Assembly (NCBI GenBank): GCA_023091665.1
Contig: JALJCQ010000017.1
Coordinates: 930,001-994,000, forward strand
From: Pythium myriotylum
Lineage: Eukaryota > Oomycota > Peronosporomycetes > Pythiales > Pythiaceae
Reading direction: 5' to 3'
DNA length: 64,000 nt
Position numbers and translations under genes: made by a program. The notes beneath the pieces are model-generated. The model was given only the letters and a program-made list of their open reading frames with translations. It had not been told where the DNA came from and ran no database searches. This document shows, piece after piece, positions 17,949 through 28,154 of the stretch; position 1 is the stretch's first letter; each line of letters starts with the position of its first letter.

Positions 17949-18656
17949 CTAGTGGGTGTGGGTCTTGGCGACAGCTTTCGCCTTGACCTTGGTGCCGTTT
18001 GCTGAGGTCTTGACGTATGCCGTGGCTTTGGCCTTGCCCGGCACACCACCACCGCTACCAACGTTGGCGCTGGCGCTGGCGCTGACACCAGCCGGTGCGG
18101 GCGCAAATGCAGGCACGAGTACAACTGGTACGCCGCTATCAATCGCAACCGCAGGGGCAGAAGCGGGAGCAGCTTCGGCTGGCGTCGGGATTACCATGAC
18201 CGGAGCTGGAGCTGGAGCCGGAGCCGGAACTGAGATGGGAATAGGCGCCGGAGCTGAGATCGCGATCGGAGCAGCGACGACAGTACCCGGCGCGGATGGC
18301 GTCTCTTGGTCCACCACAGGCGACGAAACCGCCACGCTCGGCACCGCCAAAGACACTGGTGCTGGTGCTGGTGCTGGTGCTGGTGCTGGTGCTGGTGCTG
18401 GTGCTGATGCTGGTGCCGGCAGAACCGCCGGAGTCATGATTGGCGACGCTCCACCATCGATATTCGCGGTGGCTTGTGTGGCGCCCACACTGGCCGAGGC
18501 TCCGATCGGGATGGCGGTATTGCCGTGCGTCTTGACGTAGGCCTTGGCGACGGTGTGGCTTCCGGTCATGTGGCTGGCGTGGACGTGGTGGTGCGACTGG
18601 ATGGCGAGAGCGACCGTGCAGCAGAAGAGAAGGAAGGACTTGATGAGCTGGACCAT
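17949..18656 (-). CDS. Secreted PA-repeat protein, array copy 1
   Basis: This 235-residue protein starts at ATG 18656, which opens a signal peptide (MVQLIKSFLLFCCTVALAIQ, cleavage near HVHA-S). The frame runs further upstream, but that part looks untranslated and contains an initiator-like motif. The mature protein begins SHMTGSHTVAKAYVKTHGN, followed by a Gly/Ala segment, a pure Ala-Pro run, a Val/Ser spacer (SLAVPSVAVSSPVVDQE), further PAP-rich units, then SASANVGSGGG and a basic tail (KAKATAYVKTSANGTKVKAKAVAKTHTH split over two segments). N- and C-terminal blocks share the KAxAxxK theme with the gene at 9814-10596. No catalytic domain; an extracellular or wall role is inferred. This copy has the short PA run. 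Confidence 0.75.
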   Translation of the reverse strand: MVQLIKSFLLFCCTVALAIQSHHHVHASHMTGSHTVAKAYVKTHGNTAIPIGASASVGATQATANIDGGASPIMTPAVLPAPASAPAPAPAPAPAPAPAPVSLAVPSVAVSSPVVDQETPSAPGTVVAAPIAISAPAPIPISVPAPAPAPAPVMVIPTPAEAAPASAPAVAIDSGVPVVLVPAFAPAPAGVSASASANVGSGGGVPGKAKATAYVKTSANGTKVKAKAVAKTHTH

Positions 18657-20285
18657 GTTGACTAGGCTTGGACAGAAGTAGCTCTTGGGTCGTAGCGAGG
18701 GAAGTCGATGCTGGCGAGTTGAGCTGGAGGCGGTGGGTTTGATAATGAAAGGCAGGGTCGCGCGAGAATCACTTGCCAGCTTGGGGGTCCTCATAAGGAT
18801 CGCGGCGTCTCTAGTATCTTGTGTGTAAATAGGCAGGGAAGTTGGTGGCGCAACCACCTCGACTGTTGGACGTTAAAAGGCGCGGGTGGGTAGACTAATC
18901 TGATCGTTGGGGTGAAGCTGTCAGTAGAGGATGTTTGTTTTGGAGTTTACGCCGACGCTACGCAGAGGCCACTGGTCAGGTCGTGATGGATGAGTCGTTA
19001 GTGTTTGTGGCTCAGGACTTCCCGCGGCCACGAAGGCGGTGTCATGTGGTGAGAAGATCGAGACATCTTCTGAATAGGTTGTCACGTTACGTCTCAAAAG
19101 AATCATTGTGTCTCTTCCGTTCAACGCCGGTGCAACGTGACCATGGTGATGAAGATCCTGAATGAGTGATTTTTTTTTTTGATCGCTTCGGACGATGAAC
19201 GGGATATCAGAATCTCATGTTTAGTACAGTACCATCTCTACAGTGGCGATGACGATGATGATCAAGACGTCTGTTGAATTCAACAAGTGACCTTCTCTAC
19301 AGTGGGCAGTGGGCAATATCGTGGCGAGCTGCTTCAAGCGTCGATTGTTTAGGAGTCGATTCGTACTCTTCGAGCCACCGAAGTTCTTGTGTGGCGAGCT
19401 GCATTCGGGTTTGGACACACCCAAGTCCTTTCGAGAGCATGTACACACTCAAGAAACTACGAAGATACTCGATCTTTTCACTCAAGCCACAGCCATTAGC
19501 GAGTCAACGCCACAGTGCAAGGGCTCGAATAGTTTGTTTACTTTGTACAGCAGCATCGACGAAGGATTGCTCCAAAGGGAGCTATTAAATCGTACGGTTT
19601 TCGGACAAGAAAGGGAAACGCATATCGAACCAGAGGAGCCATGACCAAACTAAATACCTACCAGATGTGATGTGCGACGGACAGTCGCATCATGCGCGGG
19701 ATATCATATCTCGCAAGCCTACACGTCAGTGTGGTGCTGTGTTTCGCCGGCGACTGATAATGATATCCAATGCAGATGTTCCGATGCTCACAGCTCAAGG
19801 AACGACATTGGTTCATTCAACCAAGTAAGTATGTGCGATCCTTACACTGGTCGTTACTTCGAAGTATAGGTCTGCTCGTAGCACACAGAAGCACGGTACA
19901 GTTACATCCGAGCGCCTCTTCCTTGTCCGCTAGCTCTTCATTCCCAGAAACAAGTCTCTCGAGCACGATTCTCGCGCTGCCGCCTGGTTTCCTTCGTCAT
20001 TTTGATGTTCTCATCGTGTTCCCGAGTGGGAGAGGAGATCCCACACCCTTTCCTAGTGAATACCTCAACAGAATGATGCCACTGCTGTGGCGACAGTGGA
20101 AATGGATCGTGCTGTGCGTTGTGTATTTGGAACAAGCAGCGATCGAAACCAATCGGACAATTCAAACCATTTCTAAACGATCACGACCCGGACATCCAGA
20201 TCCACCCTAAGACTTACTTGACGACTAGTCGATTCTTGTGTTCTTGTGCGAACATGCCTGAGGACATCGAACGAAATGTCCACGC
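18657..20285. other. Array spacer (same content in every unit)
   Basis: This is the sequence between the start of one array gene and the end of the next: promoter and 5' leader, a T-run near 19169, and about 1.1 kb up to the next 3' end. Several short open frames (for example 19309-19644 and 19770-20210) recur in each unit only because the units are identical. They are not preserved in the decayed copies at 16350-17198, so I do not call them genes. The same applies to 21036-22664 and 23373-25001. Confidence 0.5.
18735..18751 (-). promoter_or_regulatory. Initiator-like motif of array genes
   Basis: The minus strand reads CTTTCATTATCAAACCC, an oomycete-type initiator (TTCATTAT) about 80-95 nt before the ATG at 18656. 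The identical motif lies at the same offset before each of the other three array genes. Confidence 0.4.
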
Positions 20286-21035
20286 CTAGTGGGTGTGGGT
20301 CTTGGCGACAGCTTTCGCCTTGACCTTGGTGCCGTTTGCTGAGGTCTTGACGTATGCCGTGGCTTTGGCCTTGCCCGGCACACCACCACCGCTACCAACG
20401 TTGGCGCTGGCGCTGGCGCTGACACCAGCCGGTGCGGGCGCAAATGCAGGCACGAGTACAACTGGTACGCCGCTATCAATCGCAACCGCAGGGGCAGAAG
20501 CGGGAGCAGCTTCGGCTGGCGTCGGGATTACCATGACCGGAGCTGGAGCTGGAGCCGGAGCCGGAACTGAGATGGGAATAGGCGCCGGAGCTGAGATCGC
20601 GATCGGAGCAGCGACGACAGTACCCGGCGCGGATGGCGTCTCTTGGTCCACCACAGGCGACGAAACCGCCACGCTCGGCACCGCCAAAGACACTGGTGCT
20701 GGTGCTGGTGCTGGTGCTGGTGCTGGTGCTGGTGCTGGTGCTGGTGCTGGTGCTGGTGCTGGTGCTGGTGCTGGTGCTGGTGCTGATGCTGGTGCCGGCA
20801 GAACCGCTGGAGTCATGATTGGCGACGCTCCACCATCGATATTCGCGGTGGCTTGTGTGGCGCCCACACTGGCCGAGGCTCCGATCGGGATGGCGGTATT
20901 GCCGTGCGTCTTGACGTAGGCCTTGGCGACGGTGTGGCTTCCGGTCATGTGGCTGGCGTGGACGTGGTGGTGCGACTGGACGGCGAGAGCGACCGTGCAG
21001 CAGAAGAGAAGGAAGGACTTGATGAGCTGGACCAT
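20286..21035 (-). CDS. Secreted PA-repeat protein, array copy 2
   Basis: This 249-residue copy is identical in plan to copy 1. It starts at ATG 21035, and the signal peptide reads ...VALAVQ (Val instead of the Ile of copies 1 and 4). Its Ala-Pro run is seven dipeptides longer than in copies 1 and 3 because the GGTGCT tract is 42 bp longer. The rest of the mature protein matches copy 1. Confidence 0.75.
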   Translation of the reverse strand: MVQLIKSFLLFCCTVALAVQSHHHVHASHMTGSHTVAKAYVKTHGNTAIPIGASASVGATQATANIDGGASPIMTPAVLPAPASAPAPAPAPAPAPAPAPAPAPAPAPAPAPAPVSLAVPSVAVSSPVVDQETPSAPGTVVAAPIAISAPAPIPISVPAPAPAPAPVMVIPTPAEAAPASAPAVAIDSGVPVVLVPAFAPAPAGVSASASANVGSGGGVPGKAKATAYVKTSANGTKVKAKAVAKTHTH

Positions 21036-22664
21036 GTTGACTAGGCTTGGACAGAAGTAGCTCTTGGGTCGTAGCGAGGGAAGTCGATGCTGGCGAGTTG
21101 AGCTGGAGGCGGTGGGTTTGATAATGAAAGGCAGGGTCGCGCGAGAATCACTTGCCAGCTTGGGGGTCCTCATAAGGATCGCGGCGTCTCTAGTATCTTG
21201 TGTGTAAATAGGCAGGGAAGTTGGTGGCGCAACCACCTCGACTGTTGGACGTTAAAAGGCGCGGGTGGGTAGACTAATCTGATCGTTGGGGTGAAGCTGT
21301 CAGTAGAGGATGTTTGTTTTGGAGTTTACGCCGACGCTACGCAGAGGCCACTGGTCAGGTCGTGATGGATGAGTCGTTAGTGTTTGTGGCTCAGGACTTC
21401 CCGCGGCCACGAAGGCGGTGTCATGTGGTGAGAAGATCGAGACATCTTCTGAATAGGTTGTCACGTTACGTCTCAAAAGAATCATTGTGTCTCTTCCGTT
21501 CAACGCCGGTGCAACGTGACCATGGTGATGAAGATCCTGAATGAGTGATTTTTTTTTTTGATCGCTTCGGACGATGAACGGGATATCAGAATCTCATGTT
21601 TAGTACAGTACCATCTCTACAGTGGCGATGACGATGATGATCAAGACGTCTGTTGAATTCAACAAGTGACCTTCTCTACAGTGGGCAGTGGGCAATATCG
21701 TGGCGAGCTGCTTCAAGCGTCGATTGTTTAGGAGTCGATTCGTACTCTTCGAGCCACCGAAGTTCTTGTGTGGCGAGCTGCATTCGGGTTTGGACACACC
21801 CAAGTCCTTTCGAGAGCATGTACACACTCAAGAAACTACGAAGATACTCGATCTTTTCACTCAAGCCACAGCCATTAGCGAGTCAACGCCACAGTGCAAG
21901 GGCTCGAATAGTTTGTTTACTTTGTACAGCAGCATCGACGAAGGATTGCTCCAAAGGGAGCTATTAAATCGTACGGTTTTCGGACAAGAAAGGGAAACGC
22001 ATATCGAACCAGAGGAGCCATGACCAAACTAAATACCTACCAGATGTGATGTGCGACGGACAGTCGCATCATGCGCGGGATATCATATCTCGCAAGCCTA
22101 CACGTCAGTGTGGTGCTGTGTTTCGCCGGCGACTGATAATGATATCCAATGCAGATGTTCCGATGCTCACAGCTCAAGGAACGACATTGGTTCATTCAAC
22201 CAAGTAAGTATGTGCGATCCTTACACTGGTCGTTACTTCGAAGTATAGGTCTGCTCGTAGCACACAGAAGCACGGTACAGTTACATCCGAGCGCCTCTTC
22301 CTTGTCCGCTAGCTCTTCATTCCCAGAAACAAGTCTCTCGAGCACGATTCTCGCGCTGCCGCCTGGTTTCCTTCGTCATTTTGATGTTCTCATCGTGTTC
22401 CCGAGTGGGAGAGGAGATCCCACACCCTTTCCTAGTGAATACCTCAACAGAATGATGCCACTGCTGTGGCGACAGTGGAAATGGATCGTGCTGTGCGTTG
22501 TGTATTTGGAACAAGCAGCGATCGAAACCAATCGGACAATTCAAACCATTTCTAAACGATCACGACCCGGACATCCAGATCCACCCTAAGACTTACTTGA
22601 CGACTAGTCGATTCTTGTGTTCTTGTGCGAACATGCCTGAGGACATCGAACGAAATGTCCACGC

Positions 22665-23372
22665 CTAGTGGGTGTGGGTCTTGGCGACAGCTTTCGCCTT
22701 GACCTTGGTGCCGTTTGCTGAGGTCTTGACGTATGCCGTGGCTTTGGCCTTGCCCGGCACACCACCACCGCTACCAACGTTGGCGCTGGCGCTGGCGCTG
22801 ACACCAGCCGGTGCGGGCGCAAATGCAGGCACGAGTACAACTGGTACGCCGCTATCAATCGCAACCGCAGGGGCAGAAGCGGGAGCAGCTTCGGCTGGCG
22901 TCGGGATTACCATGACCGGAGCTGGAGCTGGAGCCGGAGCCGGAACTGAGATGGGAATAGGCGCCGGAGCTGAGATCGCGATCGGAGCAGCGACGACAGT
23001 ACCCGGCGCGGATGGCGTCTCTTGGTCCACCACAGGCGACGAAACCGCCACGCTCGGCACCGCCAAAGACACTGGTGCTGGTGCTGGTGCTGGTGCTGGT
23101 GCTGGTGCTGGTGCTGGTGCTGATGCTGGTGCCGGCAGAACCGCTGGAGTCATGATTGGCGACGCTCCACCATCGATATTCGCGGTGGCTTGTGTGGCGC
23201 CCACACTGGCCGAGGCTCCGATCGGGATGGCGGTATTGCCGTGCGTCTTGACGTAGGCCTTGGCGACGGTGTGGCTTCCGGTCATGTGGCTGGCGTGGAC
23301 GTGGTGGTGCGACTGGACGGCGAGAGCGACCGTGCAGCAGAAGAGAAGGAAGGACTTGATGAGCTGGACCAT
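22665..23372 (-). CDS. Secreted PA-repeat protein, array copy 3
   Basis: This 235-residue copy starts at ATG 23372. It combines the Val-type signal peptide of copy 2 with the short Ala-Pro run of copy 1, which suggests shuffling between units. Other residues match copy 1. Confidence 0.75.
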   Translation of the reverse strand: MVQLIKSFLLFCCTVALAVQSHHHVHASHMTGSHTVAKAYVKTHGNTAIPIGASASVGATQATANIDGGASPIMTPAVLPAPASAPAPAPAPAPAPAPAPVSLAVPSVAVSSPVVDQETPSAPGTVVAAPIAISAPAPIPISVPAPAPAPAPVMVIPTPAEAAPASAPAVAIDSGVPVVLVPAFAPAPAGVSASASANVGSGGGVPGKAKATAYVKTSANGTKVKAKAVAKTHTH

Positions 23373-25001
23373 GTTGACTAGGCTTGGACAGAAGTAGCTC
23401 TTGGGTCGTAGCGAGGGAAGTCGATGCTGGCGAGTTGAGCTGGAGGCGGTGGGTTTGATAATGAAAGGCAGGGTCGCGCGAGAATCACTTGCCAGCTTGG
23501 GGGTCCTCATAAGGATCGCGGCGTCTCTAGTATCTTGTGTGTAAATAGGCAGGGAAGTTGGTGGCGCAACCACCTCGACTGTTGGACGTTAAAAGGCGCG
23601 GGTGGGTAGACTAATCTGACCGTTGGGGTGAAGCTGTCAGTAGAGGATGTTTGTTTTGGAGTTTACGCCGACGCTACGCAGAGGCCACTGGTCAGGTCGT
23701 GATGGATGAGTCGTTAGTGTTTGTGGCTCAGGACTTCCCGCGGCCACGAAGGCGGTGTCATGTGGTGAGAAGATCGAGACATCTTCTGAATAGGTTGTCA
23801 CGTTACGTCTCAAAAGAATCATTGTGTCTCTTCCGTTCAACGCCGGTGCAACGTGACCATGGTGATGAAGATCCTGAATGAGTGATTTTTTTTTTTGATC
23901 GCTTCGGACGATGAACGGGATATCAGAATCTCATGTTTAGTACAGTACCATCTCTACAGTGGCGATGACGATGATGATCAAGACGTCTGTTGAATTCAAC
24001 AAGTGACCTTCTCTACAGTGGGCAGTGGGCAATATCGTGGCGAGCTGCTTCAAGCGTCGATTGTTTAGGAGTCGATTCGTACTCTTCGAGCCACCGAAGT
24101 TCTTGTGTGGCGAGCTGCATTCGGGTTTGGACACACCCAAGTCCTTTCGAGAGCATGTACACACTCAAGAAACTACGAAGATACTCGATCTTTTCACTCA
24201 AGCCACAGCCATTAGCGAGTCAACGCCACAGTGCAAGGGCTCGAATAGTTTGTTTACTTTGTACAGCAGCATCGACGAAGGATTGCTCCAAAGGGAGCTA
24301 TTAAATCGTACGGTTTTCGGACAAGAAAGGGAAACGCATATCGAACCAGAGGAGCCATGACCAAACTAAATACCTACCAGATGTGATGTGCGACGGACAG
24401 TCGCATCATGCGCGGGATATCATATCTCGCAAGCCTACACGTCAGTGTGGTGCTGTGTTTCGCCGGCGACTGATAATGATATCCAATGCAGATGTTCCGA
24501 TGCTCACAGCTCAAGGAACGACATTGGTTCATTCAACCAAGTAAGTATGTGCGATCCTTACACTGGTCGTTACTTCGAAGTATAGGTCTGCTCGTAGCAC
24601 ACAGAAGCACGGTACAGTTACATCCGAGCGCCTCTTCCTTGTCCGCTAGCTCTTCATTCCCAGAAACAAGTCTCTCGAGCACGATTCTCGCGCTGCCGCC
24701 TGGTTTCCTTCGTCATTTTGATGTTCTCATCGTGTTCCCGAGTGGGAGAGGAGATCCCACACCCTTTCCTAGTGAATACCTCAACAGAATGATGCCACTG
24801 CTGTGGCGACAGTGGAAATGGATCGTGCTGTGCGTTGTGTATTTGGAACAAGCAGCGATCGAAACCAATCGGACAATTCAAACCATTTCTAAACGATCAC
24901 GACCCGGACATCCAGATCCACCCTAAGACTTACTTGACGACTAGTCGATTCTTGTGTTCTTGTGCGAACATGCCTGAGGACATCGAACGAAATGTCCACG
25001 C

Positions 25002-25763
25002 CTAGTGGGTGTGGGTCTTGGCGACAGCTTTCGCCTTGACCTTGGTGCCGTTTGCTGAGGTCTTGACGTATGCCGTGGCTTTGGCCTTGCCCGGCACACC
25101 ACCACCGCTACCAACGTTGGCGTTGGCGCTGGCGCTGACACCAGCCGGTGCGGGCGCAAATGCAGGCACGAGTACAACTGGTACGCCGCTATCAATCGCA
25201 ACCGCAGGGGCAGAAGCGGGAGCAGCTTCGGCTGGCGTCGGGATTACCATGACCGGAGCTGGAGCTGGAGCCGGAGCCGGAACTGAGATGGGAATAGGCG
25301 CCGGAGCTGAGATCGCGATCGGAGCAGCGACGACAGTACCCGGCGCGGATGGCGTCTCTTGGTCCACCACAGGCGACGAAACCGCCACGCTCGGCACCGC
25401 CAAAGACACTGGTGCTGGTGCTGGTGCTGGTGCTGGTGCTGGTGCTGGTGCTGGTGCTGGTGCTGGTGCTGGTGCTGGTGCTGGTGCTGGTGCTGGTGCT
25501 GGTGCTGGTGCTGATGCTGGTGCCGGCAGAACCGCCGGAGTCATGATTGGCGACGCTCCACCATCGATATTCGCGGTGGCTTGTGTGGCGCCCACACTGG
25601 CCGAGGCTCCGATCGGGATGGCGGTATTGCCGTGCGTCTTGACGTAGGCCTTGGCGACGGTGTGGCTTCCGGTCATGTGGCTGGCGTGGACGTGGTGGTG
25701 CGACTGGATGGCGAGAGCGACCGTGCAGCAGAAGAGAAGGAAGGACTTGATGAGCTGGACCAT
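25002..25763 (-). CDS. Secreted PA-repeat protein, array copy 4
   Basis: This 253-residue copy starts at ATG 25763 and has the longest Ala-Pro run, nine dipeptides longer than copies 1 and 3. It carries the Ile-type signal peptide of copy 1 and a single distinctive change, SANANVG instead of SASANVG, near the C-terminus. It is the last complete gene of the array. Confidence 0.75.
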   Translation of the reverse strand: MVQLIKSFLLFCCTVALAIQSHHHVHASHMTGSHTVAKAYVKTHGNTAIPIGASASVGATQATANIDGGASPIMTPAVLPAPASAPAPAPAPAPAPAPAPAPAPAPAPAPAPAPAPAPVSLAVPSVAVSSPVVDQETPSAPGTVVAAPIAISAPAPIPISVPAPAPAPAPVMVIPTPAEAAPASAPAVAIDSGVPVVLVPAFAPAPAGVSASANANVGSGGGVPGKAKATAYVKTSANGTKVKAKAVAKTHTH

Positions 25764-26643
25764 GTTGACTAGGCTTGGACAGAAGTAGCTCTTGGGTCGT
25801 AGCGAGGGAAGTCGATGCTGGCGAGTTGAGCTGGAGGCGGTGGGTTTGATAATGAAAGGCAGGGTCGCGCGAGAATCACTTGCCAGCTTGGGGGTCCTCA
25901 TAAGGATCGCGGCGTCTCTAGTATCTTGTGTGTAAATAGGCAGGGAAGTTGGTGGCGCAACCACCTCGACTGTTGGACGTTAAAAGGCGCGGGTGGGTAG
26001 ACTAATCTGATCGTTGGGGTGAAGCTGTCAGTAGAGGATGTTTGTTTTGGAGTTTACGCCGACGCTACGCAGAGGCCACTGGTCAGGTCGTGATGGATGA
26101 GTCGTTAGTGTTTGTGGCTCAGGACTTCCCGCGGCCACGAAGGCGGTGTCATGTGGTGAGAAGATCGAGACATCTTCTGAATAGGTTGTCACGTTACGTC
26201 TCAAAAGAATCATTGTGTCTCTTCCGTTCAACGCCGGTGCAACGTGACCATGGTGATGAAGATCCTGAATGAGTGATTTTTTTTTTTTGATCGCTTCGGA
26301 CGATGAACGGGATATCAGAATCTCATGTTTAGTACAGTACCATCTCTACAGTGGCGATGACGATGATGATCAAGACGTCTGTTGAATTCAACAAGTGACC
26401 TTCTCTACAGTGGGCAGTGGGCAATATCGTGGCGAGCTGCTTCAAGCGTCGATTGTTTAGGAGTCGATTCGTACTCTTCGAGCCACCGAAGTTCTTGTGT
26501 GGCGAGCTGCATTCGGGTTTGGACACACCCAAGTCCTTTCGAGAGCATGTACACACTCAAGAAACTACGAAGATACTCGATCTTTTCACTCAAGCCACAG
26601 CCATTAGCGAGTCAACGCCACAGTGCAAGGGCTCGAATAGTTT

Positions 26644-27011
26644 GTTTACTTTGTACAGCAGCATCGACGAAGGATTGCTCCAAAGGGAGCTATTAAATCG
26701 TACGGTTTTCGGACAAGAAAGGGAAACGCATATCGAACCAGAGGAGCCATGACCAAACTAAATACCTACCAGATGTGATGTGCGACGGACAGTCGCATCA
26801 TGCGCGGGATATCATATCTCGCAAGCCTACACGTCAGTGTGGTGCTGTGTTTCGCCGGCGACTGATAATGATATCCAATGCAGATGTTCCGATGCTCACA
26901 GCTCAAGGAACGACATTGGTTCATTCAACCAAGTAAGTATGTGCGATCCTTACACTGGTCGTTACTTCGAAGTATAGGTCTGCTCGAAGCACACAGAAGA
27001 ACGGTACAGTA
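26644..27011. repeat. Partial fifth unit at the right end of the array
   Basis: The unit start (GTTTACTTTGTACAGCAG) recurs at 26644 and stays near-identical until about 26985. It then diverges and joins the upstream region of the gene at 27297. The PA gene of this unit is absent. Confidence 0.8.
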
Positions 27012-27296
27012 ACCTTAATCCATGAGCATTTGTGGTCTTCTCTCACCGAAACGACTAGCATATTCAGTGCGGGTTCTCCAGCTGGCAAGACGTTGCGTGG
27101 CTCAGAGCATTCCCGGCTGGTCCGGAGGCCAAGCAACCCACTGAATTGAAGAGCAATTGAACAGCGTAGGGTACTGCCCTTTACGACAAGTTGCCGATCT
27201 TTCACCTCCGTTAACCTTGCGGCGTTGGCATCGCAATCTCCTCATTTTCACAACGGTGCACCAACTACCAAGCTTGACTCGACTACCGAATACAGT

Positions 27297-28085
27297 ATGA
27301 GTCGATTAACGAAGACTCTCGTACTCTCTTGCGCGGTAGTGTTCATGCTAAGCCAACCATTGCAAGCCACAAAATCGTCTGGAAGCCAGACAACTCCTAA
27401 TGTTTACACCACGTCGAACGTCGGGCCCGTGGGCTTACCTTCCACGGCTGCCAGCATCCCGGCGCCAGCTCCAGTACAGCTTACGACGCTTCCAGTGACA
27501 AGACCTTCGCTTGCAACAGCACCTACACCGGCGGGGTCGGTCCCAATGGTCGACCCAGCGACATCGAGAGCTGTTGCTCCTTCACTGGGCACGCCACCAA
27601 TCGCCGAGGATGTTCCAGGGGCTGAAAATCCATATCAGTCTCTTTCTCACTCTCAACCAACCGTGTCGGGCACGACGAACGGAACAAGCTCAACGGCGAT
27701 GCCGACAACACAGATACCTGATCCTTCCGTTCCTTCTCCCCAATTGTCCAGCAACTCTGCCACAGCGACGCCTTCAGCGACTTCTCCTTTCGTGGTCGTA
27801 TCAACAGCGAATGGCTCTGCGCCAGCAACGTCAAACGGCCAGGAAATCAACGCCATCGCCAACATCGACCCGTCGCGCCGAGGCGTCTCGAAGTCGGAAG
27901 TCAAGACAACAGTAGGTGATGCCAAGATCAAGGCCAAGGCTGTGGTTATTAACACCAAGCACGGCACCAAAACCAAGACCAAGGTCAAGGTCCACGGAGA
28001 GCTGCCTCCAGGCGTGAGTGTCAATGCCATCGTCAACTCGGGTAACGCCACGCTCGCAAAATCTAGCGCCGGTGGAAACAAATAG
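27297..28085 (+). CDS. Secreted Pro/Thr/Ser-rich protein, divergent relative of the array genes
   Basis: This 262-residue protein starts at ATG 27297, which opens a signal peptide (MSRLTKTLVLSCAVVFMLSQ, cleavage near LQA-T). The middle is rich in Pro, Thr, Ser and Ala with scattered PAPAP units (SIPAPAPVQLTTLP). The C-terminal 70 residues are basic and alternating (KIKAKAVVINTKHGTKTKTK), which recalls the KVKAKAVAKTH tail of the array genes. It is on the opposite strand to the array. Its upstream region also occurs, decayed, at about 16780-17080. Gene ends convergently 69 bp from the LRR gene at 28155. Function unknown; secreted structural protein is the most likely reading. Confidence 0.7.
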   Translation: MSRLTKTLVLSCAVVFMLSQPLQATKSSGSQTTPNVYTTSNVGPVGLPSTAASIPAPAPVQLTTLPVTRPSLATAPTPAGSVPMVDPATSRAVAPSLGTPPIAEDVPGAENPYQSLSHSQPTVSGTTNGTSSTAMPTTQIPDPSVPSPQLSSNSATATPSATSPFVVVSTANGSAPATSNGQEINAIANIDPSRRGVSKSEVKTTVGDAKIKAKAVVINTKHGTKTKTKVKVHGELPPGVSVNAIVNSGNATLAKSSAGGNK

Positions 28086-28154
28086 TCATAGTGTGTGTGT
28101 TTGGTTGAGTGTCGCAGTTTTTTCTCCGGATTTTAGTAATTTGCTAATAGTTCA

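Larger units (their letters stand above)
17199..26643. repeat. Four tandem 2.34-2.39 kb units, each with one secreted-protein gene
   Basis: Units run 17199-19535 (2337 bp), 19536-21914 (2379), 21915-24251 (2337) and 24252-26643 (2392), with head-to-tail joins at GTTTACTTTGTACAGCAG. They differ by only a handful of substitutions, by the length of the GGTGCT tract (+42 bp in unit 2, +54 bp in unit 4) and by one extra T in a T-run in unit 4. Each unit holds a minus-strand PA-repeat protein gene and about 1.6 kb of spacer. Such identity implies very recent amplification or ongoing homogenisation by unequal crossing-over. Confidence 0.9.

Noticed and set aside
17956..18540. Long plus-strand frames opposite the array genes (Gly-Ala or Leu-Val repeats), also at 20293-20919, 22672-23256 and 25009-25647
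   Set aside because: They are mirror readings of the GGTGCT tract and GC-rich codons of the minus-strand genes. They have no signal peptide or domain and exist in every copy only because the units are identical.
19309..20210. Repeated open frames in the array spacers (111 and 146 codons)
   Set aside because: Present in all clean units by identity but not preserved in the decayed copies, and their composition looks random.
17199..26643. CRISPR-like regular repeat
   Set aside because: Units are 2.3 kb gene-bearing segments in a eukaryote; there are no short repeat-spacer arrays.
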